Notes under the pieces: generated by a model | Told to the model about the DNA's origin: nothing | The model's input: the letters and a program-made list of their open reading frames with translations, nothing else | Databases searched by the model: none | Position numbers and translations under genes: made by a program | In this document: positions 54,409-62,891 of the stretch, in pieces | Layout of the letters: every line of letters begins with the position of its first letter | Numbering within the stretch: the first letter of the stretch is position 1 | NCBI GenBank assembly: GCA_944332995.1 | Contig: CALVKR010000001.1 | Span: 62,001 to 126,000 of the forward strand | Direction of reading: 5' to 3' | Source of the DNA: an uncultured Clostridia bacterium | Lineage (GTDB): Bacteria; Bacillota; Clostridia; Christensenellales; CAG-917 | DNA: 64,000 nt

Positions 54409-54684
54409 TTAAATGAGGAAAAATAGTAAAAGCGTTATTGCTATATGAAGAATGATGCTTAGTATTTCCGCAACGTGAAAATACCACTTTCTGACCTTAT
54501 GCAGGGCTATAAACATGCCAAGATACCCGCCCACGGCACCGCCTATGGCGGAAAGTCCGAGCAATACAGCTTCGGGAATACGCCAAGCGCCGTTTTGCGC
54601 CTTTATCTTGTCTGCGACAAAAGCTATAAACGTAATAAGCGACAATATTCCGAGATATGTTAAAAAAATGACGTATGCGCTCAT
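54409..54684 (-). CDS. DUF1294 small membrane protein
   Basis: A 91-residue protein with three or four membrane helices. The pattern DKxKAQNGAWRIPEAVLLGLSAIGG and GMFIALHKVRKWYF is the hallmark of DUF1294. Function unknown. It overlaps the PAP2 gene by 4 bases (ATGA) and is probably co-translated with it. Confidence 0.85.
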   Translation of the reverse strand: MSAYVIFLTYLGILSLITFIAFVADKIKAQNGAWRIPEAVLLGLSAIGGAVGGYLGMFIALHKVRKWYFHVAEILSIILHIAITLLLFFLI

Positions 54685-55739
54685 TCGGCTTTATCCTCGG
54701 CGGCGTCCGCTTCCGCACCATCGGACTTATCTCCGCCCGACTGACTTTTTTTGAAACACTTGAAATGTTTAAACCCGTCCACAAACATTTCCTTTCCGAG
54801 CATTGCCGCAACAAAGGCAATCGTTCCGCCCATGAGGACGTCGGACATATAGTGCGCTCCGACAAGGATACGGCTTATCGCCACGAATGCAGTATATCCT
54901 ATCGTGCCGACGTAAAAAAGCACTTTTATCCAAGGCTTATTCAGCTTGTCAAAGAGAGACGGCAGACAGAGCAGTGAATATATGACTGCGGCGGAAAAAG
55001 TGTGCCCCGACGGGAAAGATTTACAGCTGTCGTCCACAAAATCGAGGACGTTTCTCTTTCCGTTTATCTGATACCACGGTGTATAACCGGAAAAATCACC
55101 AAGATAATTCATTGTTCTGAAGCGCATTCTTCCGACAGGACTTTTGATGACTTCGATGAGCAGATAAAATATCGCCGTGAATATCATGACGAGAGCGAGC
55201 CTCAACAGCTTTCTGTGCGTCTTTTCGTCAAAGTTTTTCCAAGCCAAAATCAACAGCACCGAAAGCGGAAGCGCAACGAATACCTCAAGCGCAACAACGT
55301 ATCCGTTGTGCTTATAGTCCTCGTTGCCCATATGCTCGAATACGTATTTAAACGTTTCGGATATGAAAAAATAAAATCCGACTACAACAACAATGGCGCA
55401 GACAATCATCAAAAACACGCTTATGGCGTTTTTACCCTTATCCGATATCTTCATTTTAAGCTGTTTTAAAGCAGGAACGTTCCAAAAAAGGATAACGCCC
55501 GAAAAAGCTATGACAAACCATATGGGCGTAGCTCCGAACGCTTCAAAAAACAGACCGAATCCGTTTGACGAATAATACTCCCCTTCGGCAAGACTGCCGT
55601 TTGTCATGATTTTGCTTATCTCTAAATCATATACGCTTGCAAGCGCAAGAAGCGTTGCAAATATCGCAACAAATGCGAATACGGCTATCAGCGTAACAGC
55701 TTTGAGCTTGCCGTTGCTCTTTTCAAGTTCCTCTGTCAT
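54681..55739 (-). CDS. PAP2-family membrane phosphatase
   Basis: A 352-residue protein with about seven membrane helices. The phosphatidic acid phosphatase signature is present: KSPVGRMRFR (motif 1), SFPSGHT (motif 2, catalytic His) and SRILVGAHYMSD (motif 3). It dephosphorylates lipid phosphates or undecaprenyl diphosphate at the membrane outer face. The acidic C-terminal tail (GGDKSDGAEADAAEDKAE) is unusual. First gene of a two-gene operon with the DUF1294 gene. Confidence 0.88.
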   Translation of the reverse strand: MTEELEKSNGKLKAVTLIAVFAFVAIFATLLALASVYDLEISKIMTNGSLAEGEYYSSNGFGLFFEAFGATPIWFVIAFSGVILFWNVPALKQLKMKISDKGKNAISVFLMIVCAIVVVVGFYFFISETFKYVFEHMGNEDYKHNGYVVALEVFVALPLSVLLILAWKNFDEKTHRKLLRLALVMIFTAIFYLLIEVIKSPVGRMRFRTMNYLGDFSGYTPWYQINGKRNVLDFVDDSCKSFPSGHTFSAAVIYSLLCLPSLFDKLNKPWIKVLFYVGTIGYTAFVAISRILVGAHYMSDVLMGGTIAFVAAMLGKEMFVDGFKHFKCFKKSQSGGDKSDGAEADAAEDKAE

Positions 55740-56254
55740 AATATCCTCCCTGTTTTTATGATATCATAGATTTTTTTGTGTTTCAATAGAAAATTGAAAT
55801 TGACGGTTTTTCAAAAAATACATTTTGTAAAAAAATACATATCGTTTTTACGTGCTTTTTGAGCAATTTTGCTTTCTGTCCTGCCTGCCGCCGATTTGTT
55901 ACCTTTTCAAATTTTAAAAACCGCTTTGCTTAAATCCTGCCGGCTTTGTATTTGCCGCCGTATTCCGTGCAGAAATTCCGTTTGTAAAGACATACCCTGC
56001 CTTTATAAACATATCTCGCTTTGCTAATTCAAAAAACTAAAAGCCATATCCTACCAAAATTTATGCTATATCCTGCCTTGGTAAAAAATACATTGCCGCA
56101 ATACCGCAATTTAAGCAATGTCCTGCCTATGTTAAAACGAATATCCTGCCTTATCTCAATGAAATTTTCTCCTTTACCAAGAAAAATGCTGTCATATCGA
56201 AAGCCGAGCGGAAAAAATTTTCCATAAAAAAACAATCTTTTTTTTATTTGGGTA
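55740..56254. other. Gene-free AT-rich spacer with scattered CCTGCC words
   Basis: About 500 bases between the PAP2 gene and the 6S-like RNA. From 55880 to 56160 the words ATCCTGCC or TCCTGCC recur irregularly (for example near 55876, 55935, 56073, 56109 and 56147) without a fixed period, so this looks like a decayed repeat. Short frames here show no coding signs. The PAP2 promoter should lie near 55750-55830. Confidence 0.4.
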
Positions 56255-56283
56255 TTGCATATCGCCCCTTTAGGGGGTATAAT
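56255..56283 (+). promoter_or_regulatory. Promoter of the 6S-like RNA
   Basis: TTGCAT (56255-56260) and TATAAT (56278-56283) with a 17-base spacer; the transcript would start near 56290. Confidence 0.75.
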
Positions 56284-56289
56284 ATAGAC

Positions 56290-56522
56290 AGTCCTGCAAA
56301 GTCGTATTGATACACTATCTTTGAACCACAAATTTTAAAAAAAGGGATGACGGGTTCGAGCCTTCAATGTCAGGCCTCATCATATCAGTGGAAGACAGCG
56401 ATGCAGACAGTCATTTACCCACCCTGTACACACAGGTTTAAAATTTGTATCTTACGACGGTGTGGGATGTGTAGCAAAACAATCAACTAAAAAGGGCTTG
56501 CCATACGGCAAGTCTTTTTTTT
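56290..56522 (+). ncRNA. Structured non-coding RNA, probably 6S RNA-like
   Basis: A promoter, a terminator and no open frame define a transcript of about 230 bases. It closes on itself: TCCTGCA with TGTGGGA (two wobbles), then GTCGTA with TACGAC, then a strongly asymmetric bulge (about 21 bases on the 5' side, 4 on the 3' side), then a perfect 12-bp stem ACAAATTTTAAA with TTTAAAATTTGT, and an apical region of about 100 bases. A long hairpin with a large central bubble is the architecture of 6S RNA, which binds RNA polymerase holoenzyme. The identity is inferred from shape, not a sequence match. Confidence 0.5.
56494..56522 (+). terminator. Terminator of the 6S-like RNA
   Basis: GGCTTGCC / GGCAAGTC stem with loop ATAC and eight T residues. 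Confidence 0.9.
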
Positions 56523-56782
56523 GCGTTTATTCCTTGTAATGGTTGTCTTAAAATATTTTCGTTTTTTAAATAGTGCAATTGACAGTGAAGCTGTCTGCCC
56601 TTTTTCGGTTAAACGCCATTGATTCGCATATTGTAGCGGTTTGGATTTTAACTTATATATTTTTAATAATACCTATGTAGCGTTCTTCTCTTTTTTTTGC
56701 GGAGCATCTTATAATAATTACTATAAATTCCCTGCGCACTTATTTTAGTTTTTAAAACGCAAAAAAAATGTATTAAATTCAC

Positions 56783-56811
56783 TTGCCGAAAAATAAAAGA
56801 TATGGTATATT
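56783..56811 (+). promoter_or_regulatory. Promoter of tRNA-Glu
   Basis: TTGCCG (56783-56788) and TATATT (56806-56811) with a 17-base spacer, 17 bases upstream of the tRNA. Confidence 0.65.
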
Positions 56812-56828
56812 TTTTCTTGCCTTGATAT

Positions 56829-56903
56829 GCCCTCGTGGTCAAGAGGTTAAGACGTAGCCCTCTCACGGCTGAGTCTGGGGTTCGATTCCCCACGGGGGTA
56901 CCA
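56829..56903 (+). tRNA. tRNA-Glu (anticodon CTC)
   Basis: A 75-base cloverleaf: acceptor GCCCTCG, anticodon stem TAGCC/GGCTG with loop CTCTCAC (anticodon CTC, codon GAG), T-arm TGGGG-TTCGATT-CCCCA, encoded CCA. The recombinase reading frame on the opposite strand runs straight through it, so this tRNA is the likely integration point of the mobile element. Confidence 0.93.
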
Positions 56904-56907
56904 ACGC

Positions 56908-56950
56908 AAATATCACTCGGAACATTGCATTCCTGAGTGATATTTTTGTT
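56908..56950 (+). terminator. tRNA-Glu terminator or attachment-site palindrome
   Basis: AAATATCACTCGGAA pairs with TTCCTGAGTGATATTT around a 7-base loop, followed by TTGTTTT. It ends tRNA transcription but also lies inside the recombinase reading frame, so it may be part of the attachment site. Confidence 0.65.
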
Positions 56951-58025
56951 TTCTGATGTTTCCATTAACCCGTATTTTTCCAAATCAGCATTTGTGATTG
57001 ACATTTCAGCAATAGAACCCTCATAAGGTAAAATGTTAATAAAGGTTTCAACTCGGTCACTATAAACAACCACACGATTAAGTAAAGTGGTTATAATTGT
57101 TCTTCGGTCTTCAATTTTTCCGCTTTGCAATAATTTCAAAACCTTGCAGTAAGAACGGCGAATTTGGTCTTTCGTTACAAATTCAGTCAGTCCCATACTT
57201 GTTTCGTTTTTAAGATTTGCAAGTATTTTTATCTTTTCATTAGTGAGTGAATCCAACTCTGCCTCAAACATTTCAGTATATTTTCCTGTTTCAGCAACAA
57301 CTTTTGTCAAATTAGAAATTTTACGCTCAACATCTTTCAAATTATTTTGAAGCGTTTTAATAATTTGGCTGTTGTCATTCCTTTCTTTATAAAATTCTAC
57401 AAAGCGGTCAAGTATACTTGCGACAAACTCTCCACTTTTTACAACTTTTTCAATTTCTTTTATTACAAAATCTTCAATGGCTTCTTTACGAATAGAAATC
57501 ATTTTACAATTATCATTATCACGCCCGCAACGATAATAGTGATAAGGTTGTCCATTCTTGTAGTGAGTAGAACCCGTAAATTGTGCTCCACAATTTCCAC
57601 AAACAATTTTACCAGTCAAAAGATAATCAACCAGCGAACGAACATTTGGCTTATGTTTGCGAGCGTTTAACATTTGTTGCACCTTGTCAAAGTCTTCTTT
57701 TTCAATTATTTTTGGCAGTCCACCCTCGTTTCGTATTACTTCCAAGTCCATATAATTAACTTGTTTACCTTTATTATACTCTAAAATATAAACACCAGTA
57801 TAACGCTCATTTCTTAATATTTTATCAATATGAGTTGCGTTAAAATCTCCGCCCCTTGCATTCTTATAGCCGAGTTCTTTTAATCGTGCCAAAATATCAT
57901 TTCTGCTTGCCCCAGCCAAGAACATATCAAAAATTAGTTTTACAGCAATTGAGCGTTGTGGGTGGAGCGTGTAAGTGTTTACCACTTTTGAAGATTTTCC
58001 GTCCTTGCTATGCTTTTTAATAGGA

Positions 58026-58544
58026 TTACCATATTCGTCTAACTTTGGTGTCAACATATAACCATAGGTGCAACTGCCAACGCTTATTCCATTTTTTACA
58101 TTTTTCAACCATTCCACCCAGCACACCACGAGCAAGATTTTTGACATAGTATTCATTAAATTGTTCAAAGATGCCTTCAATAAGTTTTCCCTCTGGTGTG
58201 TTTTCAATTCTTTCAATTACTGAAAAAACTGACACTCCGTTATCTCGCAACAATTGTTTAGCTGCTGCACCTTCATATACACTGCGTGAAAATCTATCAA
58301 GTTTCCAAACTAAAACTGTGCTAAAATTTTTCTTTTTACTATCAAAAAGCATTCTTTGAAATTCTGGTCTATTATTGTTAGTGGCTGAAAATCCGTGGTC
58401 AATATACCAGTCAATTATTGTTATTCCGTTTTCATCAGCATATTTTTGAATTTCGCATTGTTGGTGGTCTAAACTTTCTTTGCGCTGCTTATCGGTTGAA
58501 ACTCTACAATAGCCAACCGCAAAATTTTCTTTATTTTTAATCAT
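58026..58544 (-). CDS. Serine recombinase, N-terminal catalytic part (frameshifted)
   Basis: The first about 150 of 172 codons form a resolvase/invertase catalytic domain: GYCRVSTDKQRKESLDHQ with the nucleophile serine at 16, IDHGFSATNNNRPEFQRML and LVWKLDRFSRSVYEG. The frame is diverted after VEKCKK by a run of six A residues (minus strand). With five, it would read CKNGISVGSCTYGY and join the downstream frame smoothly. The ATG at 58542-58544 has AAAGGAGG upstream. The break may be an inactivating mutation, slippage-dependent expression or a sequencing error. Confidence 0.85.
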   Translation of the reverse strand: MIKNKENFAVGYCRVSTDKQRKESLDHQQCEIQKYADENGITIIDWYIDHGFSATNNNRPEFQRMLFDSKKKNFSTVLVWKLDRFSRSVYEGAAAKQLLRDNGVSVFSVIERIENTPEGKLIEGIFEQFNEYYVKNLARGVLGGMVEKCKKWNKRWQLHLWLYVDTKVRRIW

Positions 58545-58719
58545 TTGATTTTCCTCCTTTGAATTTATCTTTTTGTTCGTTTTCCAACTCCTTCATTATT
58601 AGTTCGAATAGAGGGAAAAGCCTTGTCTTTTCTTCCTTTTTGCCTGAATTACAGGTTAAGGTATAATATTTTTGTTTATAATTTAAGTTTTGCTTTACAG
58701 CAATGGAACGAATTTCCAT
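58537..58719 (-). CDS. Small element-borne protein, unknown
   Basis: A 60-residue, lysine- and glutamate-rich protein starting MEIRSIAV at 58717-58719 (an upstream TTG would add five residues). Its stop overlaps the recombinase start by 8 bases, typical of small accessory genes ahead of serine recombinases. No family is recognised and the ribosome-binding site is weak. Confidence 0.5.
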   Translation of the reverse strand: MEIRSIAVKQNLNYKQKYYTLTCNSGKKEEKTRLFPLFELIMKELENEQKDKFKGGKSND

Positions 58720-58809
58720 TTTTTTATTTCGCAAAATTTAACTTGCAATTTTATTAAAGCACATTAAAAATAATAATGGAACCTTATAAAACACAATTTT
58801 CAATTTTGC

Positions 58810-59616
58810 TCAAACCTCCTTAATAAATTTTTTAATTATAATTTTTTTGTCAATACTATTCCTTACTTTTTGAGTGGTCGGGTCATAGTATTGATGCAAT
58901 TTTACATATACTTCACAGTCTTCACTATTTTGCAACGCAGAATATTCTTCAGGTGTAAGCAAAATGTTTTTACTTTTTGCCCTTGGCAAATTTGGACTAA
59001 TATAAATCGGTCTTGCACTTTTCGGGTATCTTGTAAACTTTTCGCTGTTTCCAATTTCCAAATCGTGCTTAATGTTTGTTAGATAATCACAAAGACCAAA
59101 ATGGTCAGTCACCTGTTTCATATCAACCAAACCCCAGCCCCACATTTTACAAAAGTCTTCACAAGTCAAGTCAATATTGTTGCAATCAAAAACCAAAATA
59201 CAATGTATATGGAAAAAGCCATTTTCTTGCAACTCAATAAATCTGGCAGTCCCAATATAGTGATTTTTTACTCTTTCACGAACCTCGCCAATAAAATGCT
59301 TAAACCTTTTGCTAACTTTGTTATAAATGTTATACTTTTCTTCGCTTATTGTAAGTGAAACAAAACGACAATTTTGGTCAATCAAGTCCAGTTCAAAAAG
59401 TCTGTCAAAATTGCGATTTAATGTTCGTTTATAAGCAATTTTGGTCATATGTTCTTTGCGATTTACGGACGGACACCGACCTCGCATTTTAATGGGACTT
59501 GTAGCACCATTTATAACCTTTTTGCACACAATTGCTTTGCGACCATTTGAGTATGTAATTTCTTTGGCTGGTATTGCGTATTTAACACTGCCAGTCAATG
59601 CATCTTTTGTAATCAT
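58810..59616 (-). CDS. HUH-type replication initiator (rolling-circle Rep-like)
   Basis: A 268-residue protein. The three rolling-circle motifs are visible in order: RFVSLTIS (84-91), the metal-binding HIHCILVF with H136 and H138 after a hydrophobic strand, and GLCDYLTNIKHD with Tyr178 as the likely nicking residue and Lys183. Such enzymes nick a double-strand origin and start rolling-circle replication of plasmids or integrative elements. A strong AAAGGAGG lies upstream of the ATG. The element therefore has both an integrase and a Rep gene. The origin is not identified, but 59910-60080 is a candidate. Confidence 0.7.
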   Translation of the reverse strand: MITKDALTGSVKYAIPAKEITYSNGRKAIVCKKVINGATSPIKMRGRCPSVNRKEHMTKIAYKRTLNRNFDRLFELDLIDQNCRFVSLTISEEKYNIYNKVSKRFKHFIGEVRERVKNHYIGTARFIELQENGFFHIHCILVFDCNNIDLTCEDFCKMWGWGLVDMKQVTDHFGLCDYLTNIKHDLEIGNSEKFTRYPKSARPIYISPNLPRAKSKNILLTPEEYSALQNSEDCEVYVKLHQYYDPTTQKVRNSIDKKIIIKKFIKEV

Positions 59617-59909
59617 TATAAACCTCCTTTTATCTTCATTTGTTTATCTACATTATTGTTTTACTCACAAAAAAATTTCTCATTCCGTTTTACTACCAAA
59701 ATTTTATAAAATTTCTTAAATTTGCTTATTTTTAGTCAAAAAAAGCGGTCACACCGCTTTTTGTTTTTTGAAAGCAAACATACAAATCTTGTTTTTCTAC
59801 GCCTTATAAACGAATTGTCGGGCTTGTAAAACATAATACAAAAGGAAATTTTAGTAGATAATCTTTGCAAATGATTTCTTTTTTGCAGTCAATGTGCTAT
59901 AATAATTTT
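59617..59909. terminator. Divergent spacer with terminator (59740-59762)
   Basis: AAAAAGCGGT-CAC-ACCGCTTTTT lies between the Rep gene start and the structured leader. The spacer is AT-rich. A TATAAT preceded by TGC (59898-59903) forms an extended -10 promoter that would start transcription at about 59910. Confidence 0.7.
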
Positions 59910-60090
59910 GCGACCTACAACTGAATATTTTTTATTTTTTCTGCACGGGAATAATTTTGTTTTGGCTATCCGCTGTAAACCCACCGCCCTGTGTGGAAAG
60001 TTGTAGGTCGCGCTCAACGAGGGTTTAGGCTGTAGCACTGTGCCGCTCTCGTTTGAGGGTGGCACTTTTATTTTGTGCCAACTTTTAATG
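59910..60090 (+). ncRNA. Structured leader or small RNA ahead of the PD-(D/E)XK gene
   Basis: The predicted transcript begins exactly at a perfect 13-bp stem arm GCGACCTACAACT, which pairs with AGTTGTAGGTCGC at 59999-60011. A second stem, CTCAACGAG (60013-60021) with CTCGTTTGAG (60048-60057, one bulge), and a third, TGGCAC (60060-60065) with GTGCCA (60075-60080), follow. Inside the first stem CCAC/GTGG can pair. It may be a regulatory RNA, an RNA antitoxin or the replication origin for the Rep protein. Confidence 0.55.
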
Positions 60091-60107
60091 ATATTTAAGG
60101 AGTAAAA

Positions 60108-61253
60108 ATGGCACAAATTCCAACCGAAGAAGAATTGCAAAACTTTGCTTTGAATTTTGAAAATAAAATCGTTCGTCCGCTCGTTTCAGCCGGTTTTAAT
60201 AAATACAATATATTTGACATTTTGAATATCGGCCGACAAGAATTAAGGCACAGCGACTTTTTGGCATTTCTTTTAGATCCAAGCAAAAGCGGTCAAATTG
60301 GAGAGCAATTTTTAAGAAATTTTATAACTTTGCTTGCAAAAAATATTGCGTCAGACCTCAATTTTTTTGATATGCTATACGGAAATATTGATAAAGTCAA
60401 TGTTTATCGTGAGGTTGCAGTAAAAGACGGGCGAATTGATATTCTTTTTGATTTTGAGATTACAAGAGATAAAACTCAAAAAATAGTTGTTGCTATTGAA
60501 AACAAAGTTGATTCTGACCAACACGACAATCAACTTGAAAAATATAAAAATTTTCTTTGCAGTGGAAAGTATAAAGACCATAAAAAAGTTATGCTGTATC
60601 TTACCCCAAACAAAGCGGGTTCGGGCTATGTTGATTGGCTTGAAATTGACTATAAATTTATTTTTGATGTTTTACAAAAAGTCAACATTGACAACGCCGA
60701 CAATACAATAAAAACACTTGTTGAAGATTACAAAAAGGTATTAGGGAGAGAGTTTAATATGAATAGTGAAATTGAATTGAAAAAACAAGCATTGGAAATT
60801 TACAAAAACAATAGAAAAGTTTTAGATTTTATTTTCGAAAGCAAGCCAAATTGGATACAAGAAACCTCAAAAGTTATATGCAAATTGCTTGAACAAAAAG
60901 GTGGAACCATTGTGACTGAAAATAAGGACAAACAACTTATTCCAACAGCAAATAGAGGGCAAGTAAATTTGATGTTTAGAATAAAAGACCTTGCTTCATA
61001 CCCAACCCACTATTTTCAAATTTGCGTAAATGAAATGTCTTTATTATTTATTAAAAATTCCACTCAAAATCAATGTCCAAAACAATGGCTGTTTGGCAGT
61101 AAACAAGATTCATTTGAGGCAGTGGAAAAATATCAACATCTTATGTTTGCCGACAACAACTCAATTTTAGAGGAAGAGTGCAAACAAATGATTGACAAAA
61201 TGTTTGAGCCAAAAGGTGTTGTTTCAATAGCCCTTGAAACATTAAAAAATTAA
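60108..61253 (+). CDS. PD-(D/E)XK nuclease-family protein
   Basis: A 381-residue protein. The N-terminal helix with RHSDFLAFLL (47-56) and the catalytic centre E102, D111 (GRIDILFDF), E131 and K133 (AIENK) followed by QLEKY (142-146) match the PDDEXK_4-type family, seen in many defence islands. The C-terminal 200 residues are of unknown fold. TAAGGAG precedes the ATG. It is the first of three plus-strand genes inside the mobile element. A nuclease with an unknown target is the safest call. Confidence 0.8.
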   Translation: MAQIPTEEELQNFALNFENKIVRPLVSAGFNKYNIFDILNIGRQELRHSDFLAFLLDPSKSGQIGEQFLRNFITLLAKNIASDLNFFDMLYGNIDKVNVYREVAVKDGRIDILFDFEITRDKTQKIVVAIENKVDSDQHDNQLEKYKNFLCSGKYKDHKKVMLYLTPNKAGSGYVDWLEIDYKFIFDVLQKVNIDNADNTIKTLVEDYKKVLGREFNMNSEIELKKQALEIYKNNRKVLDFIFESKPNWIQETSKVICKLLEQKGGTIVTENKDKQLIPTANRGQVNLMFRIKDLASYPTHYFQICVNEMSLLFIKNSTQNQCPKQWLFGSKQDSFEAVEKYQHLMFADNNSILEEECKQMIDKMFEPKGVVSIALETLKN

Positions 61254-61262
61254 GGAGTTAAA

Positions 61263-61439
61263 ATGAAAAAGTTTGAGATAAAATTTCGTATAGTTCCAAA
61301 CTCGTTTCTCGGCATTTTGACGATGACAGAAAACCAAATAATAGTTTCTGCATATAATGAAATTTTTGCCAAAAATCAGGTAAAGAAAATGTTTGCTGGT
61401 CAAAATGTTCAAATATTGTCTTGCAAAGAAGTAAAATAA
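61263..61439 (+). CDS. Small protein of the PD-(D/E)XK operon
   Basis: A 58-residue basic protein. AAGGAG lies 6 bases before the ATG at 61263, and the gene starts 9 bases after the nuclease stop. The sequence (MKKFEIKFRIVPN ... SAYNEIFAKNQV) shows alternating strand and helix but no known family. Spacing and ribosome-binding site make it likely to be real. It could be a partner of the nuclease. Confidence 0.6.
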   Translation: MKKFEIKFRIVPNSFLGILTMTENQIIVSAYNEIFAKNQVKKMFAGQNVQILSCKEVK

Positions 61440-61519
61440 ACATTTTATTTGAAATTAACCCAAATAGATTGGACTAATTTTGAAAAATCAGATTTAATTG
61501 AATTAAAGGAGATAAAACT

Positions 61520-62059
61520 ATGCAATCAAAATATACTTTGCCAAAGACTATTGAACTTATTAAATCTGCAAATATTTCAGTGATTTTTGGCGGAAACAGT
61601 AAAATTTGTGATATTCATTCTGCCAACATTGTCAGTTATTATTTTCAAAATTATGAATGTTTTAACGCAGAAAACCCAAGCGAAACAATAAATAAAGTCA
61701 AAAAGTTGTTGGCACAATATGCACTTGAACACAACTCTAAATTAGAATTGTTGCAAATTGATTTAAGCAAAATTTCACAAAATTATAACAGTGAAAATTT
61801 ATATAAATTGCTGTTGGAATTAAACGAATTGTCTAAACTAAACAATTTCAAAATCATTGTGAACTTTACAACTGAAAATGACACTTTAATTTCAAATGTT
61901 TATTCAAATTTCACACCCGAACAGCAACAGCAAATTCTCTTTTTAAGATTAAGCAATACAAAACCAATAAAACTTGTTGTTGAAACGGGCAAGCATAAAG
62001 GCAAAAGTATAAACTATAAAGTCCGCACTGAATTAAATTTTATGGAAGAAATTGATTAA
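61520..62059 (+). CDS. Unknown 179-residue protein of the PD-(D/E)XK operon
   Basis: A soluble alpha/beta protein I do not recognise. AAAGGAG precedes the ATG. An N-terminal half with a VIFGGNSKICDIHSANIVSY strand and a helical centre is followed by a DLSKISQNYN ... IIVNFTTEND segment that resembles a Rossmann-like strand order. The C-terminus is basic. It ends the plus-strand cluster, followed by a terminator. Function unknown; it is carried by the element and may belong to the same defence or maintenance unit. Confidence 0.55.
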   Translation: MQSKYTLPKTIELIKSANISVIFGGNSKICDIHSANIVSYYFQNYECFNAENPSETINKVKKLLAQYALEHNSKLELLQIDLSKISQNYNSENLYKLLLELNELSKLNNFKIIVNFTTENDTLISNVYSNFTPEQQQQILFLRLSNTKPIKLVVETGKHKGKSINYKVRTELNFMEEID

Positions 62060-62145
62060 AACAATATAAAACCACAAACTAAAAATTGTAAACCCGTATA
62101 ACGCAGTGTGTCAGTTTTAACGAAACACATACGAACTATAACCCG

Positions 62146-62172
62146 AAAGAGTGGTCGCAAAGACCACTCTTT
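62146..62172 (+). terminator. Convergent terminator
   Basis: AAAGAGTGGTC-GCAAA-GACCACTCTTT with flanking A- and T-runs ends both the 179-residue gene and the minus-strand 226-residue gene. Confidence 0.9.
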
Positions 62173-62210
62173 TTTAATTAAAACCACCTTAAAATGTCAA
62201 GAGGAACAAA

Positions 62211-62891
62211 CTAAAATAAATATTCTTCTTCACTTTCACTTTTTTCAATAAAGCCAAAAATGTCTTCCGTGATTTCCTCATAGTCCTTAATAAGTTTTTG
62301 TTCTTCAAAAGGACTTTTCTTTTCCAACTCAATTAAAGTTTTAACGCAAGCATAAAGCCATTTTACTCTTTGCAAATTAAATTGATACATTTTAACAAAC
62401 CGAGATTCTTCTTTTCGTGCATACTTATTGAGATTAAACCGATATTGAAAAATCAAGTCCATCTCCTCTAAAATTTTAATGCTATTTTCTTTTGCTTTCC
62501 TTCCAATTAACCATTTGTCCCAAATACTTGGTGAAACATAAAAAGATGCTTTCATATTAAATTTTTCAGCAGAAAGATAATAATGATGAGATAATAAAGA
62601 AAAAACTCTGGTCAGACTTAAAGCACTTTGCTTGTTTTGTTGACTTTTGTGATATTTGTTTAAGTAAAGGAAAAAGAATTTTTCTAACGCTGGTGGTGTA
62701 ATTAAAAATTCTGCTGTTGGCTCTTGCATATTAAGTAAAGCATTTTTAACTATTTTGTGCATTCCTTCTTTCTTCTTAAATTGTTCCCAATAAATTTTCT
62801 TTTTCTCAAAAAATTGTTTTCTGCTTATTGCAGCCTCTCGGCTGATAATGCTGACACCTTGTTTCCTAACAATATTATTTTCAATACTCAT
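62211..62891 (-). CDS. Unknown helical protein of the mobile element
   Basis: A 226-residue, helical, lysine-rich protein with no recognised family. AGGAGTTAATT precedes the ATG. Residues about 85-165 have an aromatic-rich pattern (SLLSHHYYLSAEKFNMKAS), and the C-terminus is acidic. Its position beyond the terminator and its AT-rich codon use match the element rather than the flanking chromosome. Possibly a replication or regulatory accessory. Confidence 0.55.
   Translation of the reverse strand: MSIENNIVRKQGVSIISREAAISRKQFFEKKKIYWEQFKKKEGMHKIVKNALLNMQEPTAEFLITPPALEKFFFLYLNKYHKSQQNKQSALSLTRVFSLLSHHYYLSAEKFNMKASFYVSPSIWDKWLIGRKAKENSIKILEEMDLIFQYRFNLNKYARKEESRFVKMYQFNLQRVKWLYACVKTLIELEKKSPFEEQKLIKDYEEITEDIFGFIEKSESEEEYLF

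Larger units (their letters stand above)
56663..58097 (-). pseudogene. Large serine recombinase, C-terminal part (frameshifted)
   Basis: This frame continues the serine recombinase after a one-base insertion at 58092-58097. It contains the recombinase domain (NGISVGSCTYGYML ... NARGGDFNATHIDKILRNERYTGVY), a zinc-ribbon with KIVCGNCGAQF and YYRCGRDNDNC, and a coiled-coil region (about 57060-57420), the standard order of large serine integrases. The frame itself is open from 58216. Its last 100 or so codons run through the tRNA-Glu terminator and antisense of the tRNA (GNRTPDSAVRGLRLNL), so the natural end is probably near 56950 and the rest is read-through. Confidence 0.8.
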
